DNA from: Blastococcus sp. TF02A-30
Lineage (GTDB): Bacteria; Actinomycetota; Actinomycetes; Mycobacteriales; Geodermatophilaceae
NCBI RefSeq assembly: GCF_003319185.1
Contig: NZ_QOHJ01000003.1
Coordinates: forward strand, 186,001-250,000
DNA length: 64,000 nt
Reading direction: 5' to 3'
Below, piece after piece: positions 24,194 through 33,658 of the stretch. Below the pieces are notes generated by a model that searched no databases, was not told where the DNA came from, and worked only from the letters and a program-made list of their open reading frames with translations. Positions within the stretch are counted from its first letter, which is position 1. Every line of letters starts with the position of its first letter. The translations under genes were made by a program, and so were the position numbers.

Positions 24194-25150
24194 TTGTCCG
24201 GCACCACCCCCCGCGCGGCGCGGTCGACGTCGCGCGCCCTCCTGGCCCTCCCCGCGGCCCTCGCGCTGGTCCTGACCGGCTGCGGCGGCTCCTCGTCCGA
24301 CGACGACGCGGCCGCGGCCCCGTCGTCCTCCGGCGACGCCTTCCCGGTGACCGTCACCGGCGACGACGGCGAGCTCACCCTCGACGAGGCGCCGGAGAAC
24401 ATCGTCTCGATGTCGCCCACCGCCACCGAGATGCTCTTCGCGATCGGCGCCGGCGACCAGGTCGAGGCCGCCGACAGCTACTCGACCTACCCCGAGGAGG
24501 CCCCGGACACCGAGCTCTCGTCGTTCACCCCGAACGCCGAGGCGATCGCCGGCTACTCCCCCGACCTCGTGGTGCTCAGCGACGACCTCAACGGCATCGT
24601 CGACGCCCTCGACGCGCTGTCGGTGCCCACGCTGCTGCTCGGCGCCGCCGAGGACCTCGACGAGAGCTACGCGCAGATCGAGACGCTCGGCCAGGCCACC
24701 GGCCACACGGAGGAGGCGGCCGAGGTGGTCGCCGACATGCAGCAGCGCATCGAGACGGCGGTGGCGTCGGTCCCCGCCGAGGCCGAGGGGCTGCGGGTCT
24801 ACCACGAGCTCGACCCGAGCTTCTACTCCGTGACCAGCGGGACGTTCATCGGCAGCGTCTACTCGCTGTTCGGCCTGGAGAACGTCGCCGACGCCGCACC
24901 CGACGCCGCGGGCGGCTACCCGCAGCTGTCCGCCGAGTACGTCGTCGGCCAGGCGCCGGACCTGATCGTGCTGGCCGACACGAAGTGCTGCGGCGAGAGC
25001 GCCGCGACCGTGGCGGAGCGCCCGGCGTTCGGCTCGGTCCCCGCGGTGCAGCAGGGGCGGATCGTGGAGGGCGACGACGACATCGCCTCGCGCTGGGGTC
25101 CGCGGGTCGCGGACTTCGCCGAGCAGATCGCCGCGGCGCTGCAGGGCTGA
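24194..25150 (+). CDS. btuF: Cobalamin ABC importer, substrate-binding lipoprotein
   Basis: 318 residues. Lipoprotein signal with lipobox LALVLTGC (Cys near residue 29), a short acidic/Ser linker, then a class III binding-protein fold with ENIVSMSPTATEMLFAIGAGDQ, typical of BtuF/FhuD-like proteins. TTG at 24194 is preceded by GGAGG. The upstream cobalamin riboswitch identifies the likely ligand as cobalamin or a precursor rather than a siderophore, which general homology might suggest. Confidence 0.9.
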   Translation: MSGTTPRAARSTSRALLALPAALALVLTGCGGSSSDDDAAAAPSSSGDAFPVTVTGDDGELTLDEAPENIVSMSPTATEMLFAIGAGDQVEAADSYSTYPEEAPDTELSSFTPNAEAIAGYSPDLVVLSDDLNGIVDALDALSVPTLLLGAAEDLDESYAQIETLGQATGHTEEAAEVVADMQQRIETAVASVPAEAEGLRVYHELDPSFYSVTSGTFIGSVYSLFGLENVADAAPDAAGGYPQLSAEYVVGQAPDLIVLADTKCCGESAATVAERPAFGSVPAVQQGRIVEGDDDIASRWGPRVADFAEQIAAALQG

Positions 25151-25169
25151 GCGGCAGGGGAGGACGGCG

Positions 25170-26254
25170 ATGACGGCGACGGCGAGCCCGCGCACCGGTC
25201 CGGCTCCGGCCGGGTCGGTGCGCGGGCACCGCCGCGCCCGGCTGGTGACGGCGGGCTCGCTGCTGAGCCTGGTGCTCGTCGTCCTGGCCGGCATCTGGGT
25301 CGGTGCGCTCCCGCTGCCGCCCGGCGCCGTCGTCGCCACCCTCCTGGACCGGCTGCTCGCCCCGTTCGACCTCGACGTCGCCGGGGGGCTGGAGCCGACG
25401 GGCGAGGCGGTCCTGCTGCAGCTGCGGCTGCCCCGGGTGGTCATGGCGGTGCTCGTGGGCGCGGCCCTGGCCGTCTCGGGTGCGGCCTACCAGGGCGTCT
25501 TCCGCAACCCGCTCGCCGACCCCTACCTGCTCGGCGCCGCCGCCGGCGCGGGCCTGGGCGCGACGCTGGTCATCGCCTACGCCCCGGCCCAGTCGCTGGG
25601 CCCGGTCGGCCTGGTCCCGCTGGCCGCCTTCGCCGGGGCGCTGCTCGGCGTGGGCTGCGCGGTGCTGCTGGGCAGCGCGGCGGGGGGCTCGCACAGCCCC
25701 ACGCTGCTGCTGGCCGGGGTCGCGGTCGCCGCCTTCCTCTCCGCCGCGCAGACGCTGGTGCAGCAGAACAACACCGACGACCTGCGCGAGATCTACGGCT
25801 GGCTGCTGGGCCAGCTGGGCCGGTCCACCTGGGACGACGTGCTCCTGGTGCTGCCCTACCTCGGGGTGTCCTGCCTGGTCCTGGTGCTCTGCGCGCGTGC
25901 CCTCGACGTCCTGGCCGTGGGCGATGACGAGGCGAGCTCGCTGGGCGTGCACCCGCAGCGGCTGCGGCTGCTCGTCGTCCTCGCCGCGTCGATGGCCACC
26001 GCGTCCGCGGTCGCCGTCAGCGGCCTCATCGCCTTCGTCGGTCTCGTGGTGCCGCACATCGTGCGCCGGCTGCTCGGTGGCTCGCACGCCCGCGTGCTCC
26101 CGGTGTCCCTGGTCGTCGGCGGCGCCTTCCTCGTGCTGGCCGACCTCGTCGCCCGCGTCGTGCTGGCGCCGGCGGAGCTGCCCATCGGCGTGGTCACCGC
26201 GTTCGTCGGCGCCCCCTTCTTCGCCGTGCTGCTGTGGCGCGGGGCGCGGCACCG

Positions 26255-26258
<4 letters not shown>
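25170..26258 (+). CDS. btuC: Cobalamin ABC importer permease (FecCD/BtuC family)
   Basis: 362 residues with about ten membrane helices. Family blocks: LRLPRVVMAVLVGAALAVSG, the FRNPLADPYLLGAAAGAGLG stretch, and GLIAFVGLVVPHIVRRLLG, the coupling region that contacts the ATPase. ATG follows GGGGAGGA. Second gene of the riboswitch-controlled btuFCD unit. Confidence 0.92.
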
Positions 26259-27043
<785 letters not shown>

Positions 27044-27044
27044 C

Positions 27045-27890
27045 TCAGCCCCGGAACCGGACGACGTCGCCGGGCCGCAGCTGCCCGGCCGCCGGCAGGT
27101 CGGCGGTGCGGACGACGGCGAGCACCGGGTAGCCCCCGGTCACCGGGTGGTCGGCGAGGAAGAGCACCGGCGCACCGTCCGGCGGCACCTGCACCGCACC
27201 GGGCACCAGCCCCTCGCTCGGCAGCTCGCCGGTCCGTTCCCGGGGCAGGACGGGGCCGGACAGCCGCAAGCCCACCCGGTCGCTGTCCTGACCGACCCGC
27301 CACGCGCTCGAGGTCAGCGCGGTCCACGCCCCGGGGGCGAGCCAGTCCGCCCGCGGCCCCGGCAGCACCCTGAGCACGGGGTGCTCGGCCGGGCCGCCCA
27401 CCGGGGCGACGTCGACGACCGGCTCGGCGCCGGACACCGCCCCGACCGGCAGCCGGTCCCCCACCGCGAGCGGGGCGGGACCGAGACCGGACAGCGTGTC
27501 GGTGCTGCGCGACCCGAGCACCGGCGGGACGTCGATGCCGCCGCGCACCGCCAGGTAGCTCCGCAGCCCGCGCGGCGGGGTGCCCAGGGCGAGGACCGCG
27601 CCTGGGCGCAACGTCGTGGGCGCGGCGAACGGCGCGGGACGGCCGTCGAAGGCGACCGGCACCGGAGCCCCGGTGACCGCGACGAGCAGGAACCGCTCGG
27701 CGCGCAGCCGCAGCCCCCCGGCGGTCGCCTCGAGCACCGCGGCGTCCGCCTGGTTCCCCACGAGCCGGTTGGCGAGCGCGGCGGCGTCGGCGTCCGCCGC
27801 ACCGGAGCGGGTCACCCCGATCGCCGCCCACCCCGGGCGGCCGCGGTCCTGCACCGTGGTCAGCGGACCGGTCGCGAGCACGGTGAGCAT
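27045..27890 (-). CDS. pxpC: 5-oxoprolinase subunit PxpC (biotin-dependent carboxyltransferase-like)
   Basis: 281 residues of the KipA/PxpC family, seen by VQDRGRPGWAAIGVTRSGAA near the N terminus, LRSYLAVRGGIDVPPVLGSR and the C-terminal GGYPVLAVV. With PxpA and PxpB it forms the ATP-dependent enzyme opening 5-oxoproline to glutamate. ATG overlaps the pxpB stop by one base (TGATG). Confidence 0.9.
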   Translation of the reverse strand: MLTVLATGPLTTVQDRGRPGWAAIGVTRSGAADADAAALANRLVGNQADAAVLEATAGGLRLRAERFLLVAVTGAPVPVAFDGRPAPFAAPTTLRPGAVLALGTPPRGLRSYLAVRGGIDVPPVLGSRSTDTLSGLGPAPLAVGDRLPVGAVSGAEPVVDVAPVGGPAEHPVLRVLPGPRADWLAPGAWTALTSSAWRVGQDSDRVGLRLSGPVLPRERTGELPSEGLVPGAVQVPPDGAPVLFLADHPVTGGYPVLAVVRTADLPAAGQLRPGDVVRFRG

Positions 27891-28498
27891 CAGCGCACCT
27901 CGCGGAAGCGCACCCGTGCGCCGGGCACGAGCAGCGCGGGCGGATCGCGGTCGGCGTCGAAGAGGAGCGCGTCGGTGCGCCCGACCAGCTGCCAGCCGCC
28001 CGGCGAGGCCCGCGGGTAGGCGCCGGCGAACGGTCCGGCCAGGCCCACCGCGCCCGCGGGCACCCGCGGGCGCGGCGTGGACCGGCGCGGGACGTGCAGG
28101 TCCTCCGGCAGGCCGGTGAGGTAGCCGAACCCGGGGGCGAAGCCGCCGAAGGCGACGGTCAGCTCGACGGCGGTGAGCGCGGCGACGACCCCGGCCTCGT
28201 CCCGGCCGGTCAGCCGGGCCACGTCGGCCAGGTCCGGACCGTCGAAGACGACCGGGAGCTCGACCGCGGGCCCGGTCGCCGGGGCCACCGGGCCCGCGAG
28301 GTCGAGCCGGCGCAGGAGGGCCGCGTCGGTGTCCGCCGGCGGGCGGTCCAGCCGCACCAGCACCGTGCGGGCGGCGGGCACCAGCTCCACCTGACCCGGC
28401 AGCGGCGCGCGGTCCAGCGCCGCCCGCAGCCGCTGCACCGCCGCGAGGTCGGCCACCTCGACCAGCAGCGCCCGGTCGCCGTACGGCAGCACGCGCAC
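27890..28498 (-). CDS. pxpB: 5-oxoprolinase subunit PxpB (KipI-like)
   Basis: 202 residues. N terminus VRVLPYGDRALLVEV and the block VAFGGFAPGFGYLTGLP are typical of KipI/PxpB. GTG 28498 is chosen because GGAGGA lies 5 nt upstream; GTG 28510 is possible. Partner of pxpC; pxpA is encoded 1.9 kb away on the same strand, separated by two genes of opposite direction. Confidence 0.88.
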   Translation of the reverse strand: MRVLPYGDRALLVEVADLAAVQRLRAALDRAPLPGQVELVPAARTVLVRLDRPPADTDAALLRRLDLAGPVAPATGPAVELPVVFDGPDLADVARLTGRDEAGVVAALTAVELTVAFGGFAPGFGYLTGLPEDLHVPRRSTPRPRVPAGAVGLAGPFAGAYPRASPGGWQLVGRTDALLFDADRDPPALLVPGARVRFREVR

Positions 28499-28592
28499 GG
28501 CCTCCTCCACGGGCCCATGATCGCCGACCGCGGCCGGCCGTGGATCATGGAGCCGGCCCGGAACCGGGCCGAGGGACACGAGGGGGCACCGG

Positions 28593-29672
28593 GTGACGGA
28601 CGCGACCGCGCCCGGGATCGTCGTCGGCCTGGTGGCCGCGCCGGGTGCGCCGGCCCAGCTCGCGGCCGAGGTCCGCGACGACCTGGCCCGGGAGCTCGGC
28701 GCCCGCCACCCGGAGGTGACGTGGCAGGTGACCGTCGTCGAGGACGGGCTGGTGCAGCCCCCGGCCGACGACGCCGAGCTGGTCGCCGCCACCCGCGCCC
28801 GGCTGCTCCGCGAGGACTGGGATCTCGCGCTCTGCCTCACCGACGTGCCGCTGGAGCTGGACCGCCGTCCGGTGGTGGGGCACGCCAGCCCCCTGCACGG
28901 CGTCGCGTTGCTGTCGCTGCCGGCACTGGGCGCCGTGGGCCGGCGCCGGCGGGCGGTCGGGACGGCGGTCGGTCTGCTGCAGGCCGTCGTCGGCGACGGC
29001 GAGCCGGAGGACGAGGACGACCGCGCGGCCCTGGGACGTCGGCTCCGCCAGCTGGCGACCGACCCGGACGACGACGCCGAGGGCGTGCAGTTCACCGCCC
29101 GGGTCCTGTCCGGAAACCTGCGGCTGCTGGTCGGCATGGTGCGCGCCAACCGGCCGTGGCGGCTCGCGGTGCGGCTGTCCCGCGCGCTGACCGCCGCCAT
29201 CGCCGCCGGCGTGTTCGCCCTGGTCACCCCCGACATCTGGCGGCTGGCCGACGCCTTCGGCTGGGCGCGGCTGCTCGGCGTCGCCGTCGGCTCGGTCGTG
29301 GCGACGGCGGTGACCCTGGTGGTCGGCGCCGAGCTGTGGGAGCGGGCCGGCTCGCGCCGGGTGCGCAAGCAGGTGGTGCTGTTCAACCTCGCCACCGCGG
29401 CGACGGTCGCCATCGGCGTGCTCACCTTCTACGCCGCGCTGTTCCTCCTCGCGCTGCTGGGCGCACTGCTGCTGGTGGTCAGCCCGCTGTTCACCGAGGC
29501 GCTCGGGCACCCGGCCGGCTTCTCCGACTACCTGGAGCTGGCCTGGCTGGTCAGCTCGCTGGCCACCGTCGGCGGCGCCCTCGGGGCCGGCCTGGAGACC
29601 GACGAGGCGGTGCGAGAGGCGGCCTACACCTACCGCCCGGACGCCTCGATCGCCGAACCCGCCGCCCCCTGA
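28593..29672 (+). CDS. Hypothetical membrane protein, 359 aa
   Basis: No family recognised. The first 170 residues look soluble with an alternating alpha/beta pattern (IVVGLVAAPGAP, DWDLALCLTDVP, HGVALLSLPALG) resembling a Rossmann-like fold, followed by an acidic stretch (GEPEDEDD) and four to five membrane helices from about residue 200. GTG start follows GAGGGGG. It lies between pxpB and pxpA but on the opposite strand, so is unlikely to be part of 5-oxoproline metabolism. A soluble-plus-membrane architecture could be a sensor or regulated channel; that is speculation. Confidence 0.75.
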   Translation: MTDATAPGIVVGLVAAPGAPAQLAAEVRDDLARELGARHPEVTWQVTVVEDGLVQPPADDAELVAATRARLLREDWDLALCLTDVPLELDRRPVVGHASPLHGVALLSLPALGAVGRRRRAVGTAVGLLQAVVGDGEPEDEDDRAALGRRLRQLATDPDDDAEGVQFTARVLSGNLRLLVGMVRANRPWRLAVRLSRALTAAIAAGVFALVTPDIWRLADAFGWARLLGVAVGSVVATAVTLVVGAELWERAGSRRVRKQVVLFNLATAATVAIGVLTFYAALFLLALLGALLLVVSPLFTEALGHPAGFSDYLELAWLVSSLATVGGALGAGLETDEAVREAAYTYRPDASIAEPAAP

Positions 29673-29708
29673 ACGCGTACCCCGCGGCATCCGGGGCAGA
29701 CCAGAGGG

Positions 29709-30431
29709 GTGACCATCGCCGACCGGTTCGACGCCGCCCTCGCGGCGGCCGCCGAACCGCACCTGGCCGGTCCCGAGCTGCTGCCGGTGCGCCTCGCCCG
29801 GGCCTGCACGGCGGTCCTGCGGGTCGACGGCGCGGGGCTGAGCCTGCGCGACGCGGAGAACCGCCGCGTCCCGCTCGGCGCCGCACCCGACGACGCCGCG
29901 GTCGCGGAGCGGCTGCAGTTCACCGTCGGCCGGGGGCCCTGCGCCACGGCGGAGGACACCGGCCAGCCGGTGTTCGCCGTCGAGGAGGACCTGCACCGGC
30001 GGTGGCCGGTGTTCGCCTCGGTGCTGGTCGACGCCACCCCGTACCGGGCCGTGGTCGCCCTCCCGCTCCAGCTGGGCATGAGCGGCCCGGCCGCCATCGA
30101 CCTGTACTTCCGTCGCTCGCAGGACGTGCTCGGGCTCGACGTGTTCGAGGCGATGGCCGTCGGCGAGCTGGTGGGCTCCGCGCTCAGCGACGCCGCCGTC
30201 TGGTCGACCTGGTCGGCCGAGCGCGGCCCCGAGTGGATGCACGGGCCCACCCCGCAGCGCCGCCTGGCCGTGTGGGAGTGCGTCGCGAAGGTCGCGATGG
30301 AGCTCGAGATCGACCCGGCCGTCGCGCTCGTGCTGCTCCGCGCCCGCGCCTACGCGGAGGGGGTCACGGCCGACGAGGTCGCCGCCGACCTGCTGGCGGG
30401 GAAGCGGGCCGCCCGCGACCTGGGTCCCTGA
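29709..30431 (+). CDS. GAF domain protein with ANTAR-like C terminus
   Basis: 240 residues. Residues about 15-165 form a GAF domain with LQFTVGRGPCATAEDTGQPV, a pattern common in actinobacterial GAF-ANTAR proteins. The last 50 residues (VWECVAKVAMELEIDPAVAL and following LRARAYAEG) look like an ANTAR helix bundle, which binds RNA hairpins to antiterminate transcription. ANTAR conservation is partial, so RNA binding is not certain. Its TGA stop abuts the pxpA stop on the other strand in a TGATCA palindrome. Confidence 0.8.
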   Translation: MTIADRFDAALAAAAEPHLAGPELLPVRLARACTAVLRVDGAGLSLRDAENRRVPLGAAPDDAAVAERLQFTVGRGPCATAEDTGQPVFAVEEDLHRRWPVFASVLVDATPYRAVVALPLQLGMSGPAAIDLYFRRSQDVLGLDVFEAMAVGELVGSALSDAAVWSTWSAERGPEWMHGPTPQRRLAVWECVAKVAMELEIDPAVALVLLRARAYAEGVTADEVAADLLAGKRAARDLGP

Positions 30432-31208
30432 TCAGCCGGTGAACGGGGTGACCGCCAGCCCGGCGTCCTCCAGGGCCGTCCGCACCGCCCGGGCCAGCGC
30501 GACGGCGCCGGGGGTGTCCCCGTGCACGCACACCGACTCCACGGCGACCGGGACCGTGCCGCCGTCCACGGCGACCACCGCCCCCTCGGCCGCCATGCGG
30601 ACCGCCCGCTCCGCCACCGCGGCCGGGTCGGTGACCAGCGCGCCCGGCTCGCGCCGCGGCACCAGCGTCCCCGCCGCCGTGTACCCGCGGTCGGCGAAGC
30701 CCTCGGGCACGGTCCGCAGCCCGGCGGCCGCGGCGGCCCGGAGGAGCGCGGAGCCCGGCAGGCCCAGCACGGGCAGCGCCGGGTCGTAGGCCACGACGGC
30801 GTCGACGACGGCGCGGGCCTGCTCCTCGTGCGCGACGACGGCGTTGTAGAGCGCGCCGTGCGGCTTCACGTACCGGACCCGGGTGCCGGTCGCCCGGGCC
30901 ACGCCGTCGAGGGCGGCCAGCTGGTACAGGACGTCGTCGGCGAGCTCGGCCGGGGCGACGTCGACGAACCGGCGACCGAAGCCGGCCAGATCCCGGTAGG
31001 AGACCTGGGCGCCCACCGCCACCCCCGCGGCCGCGGCGCCGGCGCACACGCGGCGCATCGTCGAGGGGTCGCCGGCGTGGAAGCCGCAGGCGACGTTGGC
31101 GCTGGAGACGACGCCGAGCAGCGCGTCGTCGTCGCCGAGCCGCCAGACGCCGAAGCCCTCGCCGAGGTCGGCGTTGAGGTCGATGCGCCCGGTCCCGGAT
31201 GTGGTCAC
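30432..31208 (-). CDS. pxpA: 5-oxoprolinase subunit PxpA (LamB/YcsF family)
   Basis: 258 residues, highly recognisable LamB/Ycs[15 protein letters not shown] at the N terminus, [17 protein letters not shown], and [10 protein letters not shown]. It supplies the ATP-dependent hydrolase subunit together with PxpB and PxpC (27045-28498). GTG 31208 gives the normal family N terminus. Divergent to the Spl-like gene. Confidence 0.93.
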   Translation of the reverse strand: MTTSGTGRIDLNADLGEGFGVWRLGDDDALLGVVSSANVACGFHAGDPSTMRRVCAGAAAAGVAVGAQVSYRDLAGFGRRFVDVAPAELADDVLYQLAALDGVARATGTRVRYVKPHGALYNAVVAHEEQARAVVDAVVAYDPALPVLGLPGSALLRAAAAAGLRTVPEGFADRGYTAAGTLVPRREPGALVTDPAAVAERAVRMAAEGAVVAVDGGTVPVAVESVCVHGDTPGAVALARAVRTALEDAGLAVTPFTG

Positions 31209-31260
31209 CGCGGCAGTCTCGCACCGGAATGGCCGCGCTCCGCGGGGCGCTGGAACCGGC

Positions 31261-32376
31261 ATGGGCCCCGCGCCGCTGACCCTGTTCGACCTCGAGCCGC
31301 CGTCCACCCCGGTCCCGCCGAACCCGCTGCTCGCCGTCCGGCAGGTCTACGCCGAGCCGGCCGCGCTGGACTCGCCCCGCGGCCGCCAGGTGCTCGCGCG
31401 CTTCCCGGACGCCGAGGTCGTCGAGGTGCCCTCGCACTGGCAGATCCCCGAGCTCCACGGCAACGAGGGCAACGTGCAGCGGTGGGTGCGGGTGAAGACC
31501 GAGACGCTGGTGCTGGGCGTCAAGAAGTCGCTGTCCGCCCGGCCCAACGGCCGCTCGGCGCACTTCATCGCGCCGTCGACCGCCAACGGCTGCGCGATGG
31601 CCTGCGCCTACTGCTACGTGCCGCGGCAGAAGGGCTACGCCAACCCGATCACCGTCTTCACCAACATCGAGCAGATCACCGGCTACCTGCGCCGGCACGT
31701 CGCCCGCCAGGGCGTGCTGACCGAGCCCGACCAGGTCGACCGGGACAGCTGGGTCTACGACATCGGCGAGAACAGCGACTGCTCGGTCGACGCGCTGGTC
31801 AGCGACAACGTCGCCGACCTGGTCGCCACCTTCCGCGACCTGCCCACCGCGAAGGCATCCTTCGCCACCAAGTTCGTCAACCGGCAGCTGCTCGACCTGG
31901 ACCCGCGCGGGCGCACCCGGATCCGCTTCTCGGTCATGCCGGACGCCGACGCGCGGGTGCTCGACGTGCGCACCAGCCGGGTGGCCGACCGGATCGCCGC
32001 GGTGGACGACTTCGTCGCCGCGGGTTACGAGGTGCACCTCAACCTCTCCCCCGTCGTGCTCCGCGAGGGGTGGGAGGCGGACTGGGCCGGGCTGCTCGAC
32101 CACCTCGACGACGTCCTGTCCCCCGCCGCCAGGGCGCAGGCCGCGGCGGAGGTCATCCTGCTGACGCACAACCGCGCGCTGCACGAGGTGAACCTCGGCT
32201 GGCACCCCAAGGCCGAGGAGCTGCTCTGGCGGCCGGAGGTCCAGCAGCCCAAGCGCAGCCAGAACGGCCAGGAGAACGTGCGCTACCGCAACGAGGTCAA
32301 GCGCGCGGGCGTGGCCCGGCTGCGCGAGCTGGTCGCCGCGCACGCCCCGTGGCTGCGGATCCGGTACGCCTTCTGA
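31261..32376 (+). CDS. Spore photoproduct lyase family radical SAM protein
   Basis: 371 residues. The radical-SAM motif is intact as [17 protein letters not shown] (CxxxCxxC), and the overall sequence ([25 protein letters not shown]-like and [11 protein letters not shown] blocks) matches the spore photoproduct lyase-like family found in non-sporulating actinobacteria. True SPL repairs the thymine dimer spore photoproduct by a Cys-radical relay; whether this member does so is unproven. ATG 31261 chosen; upstream residues overlap pxpA and look unlike the family. Stop abuts that of the DUF6766 gene in TGATCA. Confidence 0.88.
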   Translation: MGPAPLTLFDLEPPSTPVPPNPLLAVRQVYAEPAALDSPRGRQVLARFPDAEVVEVPSHWQIPELHGNEGNVQRWVRVKTETLVLGVKKSLSARPNGRSAHFIAPSTANGCAMACAYCYVPRQKGYANPITVFTNIEQITGYLRRHVARQGVLTEPDQVDRDSWVYDIGENSDCSVDALVSDNVADLVATFRDLPTAKASFATKFVNRQLLDLDPRGRTRIRFSVMPDADARVLDVRTSRVADRIAAVDDFVAAGYEVHLNLSPVVLREGWEADWAGLLDHLDDVLSPAARAQAAAEVILLTHNRALHEVNLGWHPKAEELLWRPEVQQPKRSQNGQENVRYRNEVKRAGVARLRELVAAHAPWLRIRYAF

Positions 32377-33072
32377 TCAGCCGGTCTGGCCGGTGTCCGC
32401 GTGGGCCACGCCCACCGGCTTGGACTCCGGGGACCCGCGCTGCCGCAGGTACACGGCGAAGATCGCCATCGAGCCGACCGCGAGCATCTCGGACTGCCAG
32501 TTCTGGAAGCTGCGGTTCCAGAAGTCGGCCTCCGTGAGGTAGCCGGCGAAGCCGACCGGGTCCTGCCGCTGGCCCAGCTGCTCGCCGTTGAACGCCACCC
32601 AGCCGGTGACCGCCGACGCCGCCCAGGTGAGCAGGAACAGGCCGCCCATGAGCAGGCCGAGCGATCGGGAGAACAGCGTCGTCCGCCAGCCGCCGGTCCT
32701 CGCCCAGGTCGGGGAGTCGGCGTTCGCGTGCCGGCCGACCACCTGCTCGCGGTCGGTCTCGGTCCCCTCCTGCCCCGGCTCCTTCGACTCGCTGGAGCCC
32801 TTCTGGACCAGCCACACCGTGGCGAAGATGTAGAGGAAGAACTGCAGGTACTCCGACTGCCAGTTCTCCATCACGTCGACCATGAACGACGACGAGGTGA
32901 CGTAGCCGGCCAGGCCGATCGGCTCCAGGCCGTTCGCCACCTGCTGGTCGTTGAACTGCGCGGTGCCCGACACCGCCTGACCGGCCAGCGTGGCGAGGAA
33001 CAGGCCGCCGAACGCCAGGCTCAGCGCGTTGTTCCGGAGGAAGCCGTAGGTGGGCTCGTCGACGCTGCTCAC
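32377..33072 (-). CDS. DUF6766-like membrane protein with internal duplication
   Basis: 231 residues made of two clearly homologous halves: each has GLFL.T.A..AV.G...FN, P.G.AGY.T, NWQSE and a closing hydrophobic helix followed by an S-ESK motif. Four helices in all, two per half, separated by a polar linker. Matches, from memory, the DUF6766 family of unknown role. GTG overlaps the stop of the upstream 30-residue gene by 4 nt, so it is the third gene of a translationally coupled operon. Confidence 0.83.
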   Translation of the reverse strand: MSSVDEPTYGFLRNNALSLAFGGLFLATLAGQAVSGTAQFNDQQVANGLEPIGLAGYVTSSSFMVDVMENWQSEYLQFFLYIFATVWLVQKGSSESKEPGQEGTETDREQVVGRHANADSPTWARTGGWRTTLFSRSLGLLMGGLFLLTWAASAVTGWVAFNGEQLGQRQDPVGFAGYLTEADFWNRSFQNWQSEMLAVGSMAIFAVYLRQRGSPESKPVGVAHADTGQTG

Positions 33073-33161
33073 CGGCCCACCGCCCCCAGCAGGAACGCGT
33101 AGCCGACGCCCAGCGCGATGACCGCCAGGTAGACCAGGAAGACCGCCCGCACACCCCTCAC
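33069..33161 (-). CDS. 30-residue single-helix membrane protein
   Basis: A 30-codon gene, too short for most callers: a basic N terminus VRGVRA then one hydrophobic helix and GR at the end. Its GTG overlaps the lipoprotein stop (GTGA at 33161-33158) and its TGA overlaps the next GTG (33072-33069), so both junctions are 4-nt overlaps in frame-shifted register; this double coupling is strong evidence that it is translated. Function unknown; perhaps a small subunit or regulator for the DUF6766 protein. Confidence 0.72.
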   Translation of the reverse strand: MRGVRAVFLVYLAVIALGVGYAFLLGAVGR

Positions 33162-33544
33162 GGCCCCTCCAGCTCGCAGTCGTAGGGCGCCTCGCCGCGG
33201 GGTTCGCAGGCCGCGGCGGTCACCTTCCAGCCGGCGCCGGTCTCGGTGAGGAAGACGACGTCGTCGCCGATCCGCACCTGGGCGTCGCCGCCCCACACCT
33301 CGACGGCGGTGACCTCGCCGCCGTCGAGCGGGAGCTGGTCGATCGCGTCGGCGCACGGCGCCGACTCGTCGGACTCGAGGGCCGCGCGGGTGGCCGGCGC
33401 CAGCATCGCGCAGCGGTCCGCCGGATCCCCGGCCGGGTCTTCGAACGCCGTCGTCACGGCCCGGACGTCGTCCTCGGCGGCGCCGGCGCAGCCGGTCAGC
33501 AGCGCCACCGCGGCACCGGCGAGCAGAGCGGCAGCCCCGCGCAC
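33158..33544 (-). CDS. Secreted lipoprotein, unknown function
   Basis: 128 residues from the GTG at 33544, which has GAGGAGG 4 nt upstream. Signal peptide with lipobox AVALLTGC (Cys near residue 19). The mature part has three further Cys residues plus C-terminal ones (CAMLAP, CADAID, CEPRG, CELEG), so likely two disulfides. No family recognised; similar small Cys-containing lipoproteins with a VTA.EVWGG.AQVR.. pattern are common in actinobacteria. First gene of the three-gene operon. Confidence 0.8.
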   Translation of the reverse strand: MRGAAALLAGAAVALLTGCAGAAEDDVRAVTTAFEDPAGDPADRCAMLAPATRAALESDESAPCADAIDQLPLDGGEVTAVEVWGGDAQVRIGDDVVFLTETGAGWKVTAAACEPRGEAPYDCELEGP

Positions 33545-33646
33545 GGATCCTCCTCGGGCATCTGGATCCGGCGCGCTGCTCGGCCGGACCACCAGGCGCT
33601 ACCCCGCCCGCTCGCCAGGGCAAACGGGCCGGTCCCCCGATCCGGT

Positions 33647-33652
33647 TACCGT
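33647..33652 (+). promoter_or_regulatory. TACCGT -10 box of leaderless desaturase gene
   Basis: TACCGT followed by 6 nt and GTG 33659; no ribosome site. Confidence 0.5.
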
Positions 33653-33658
33653 GACGGG

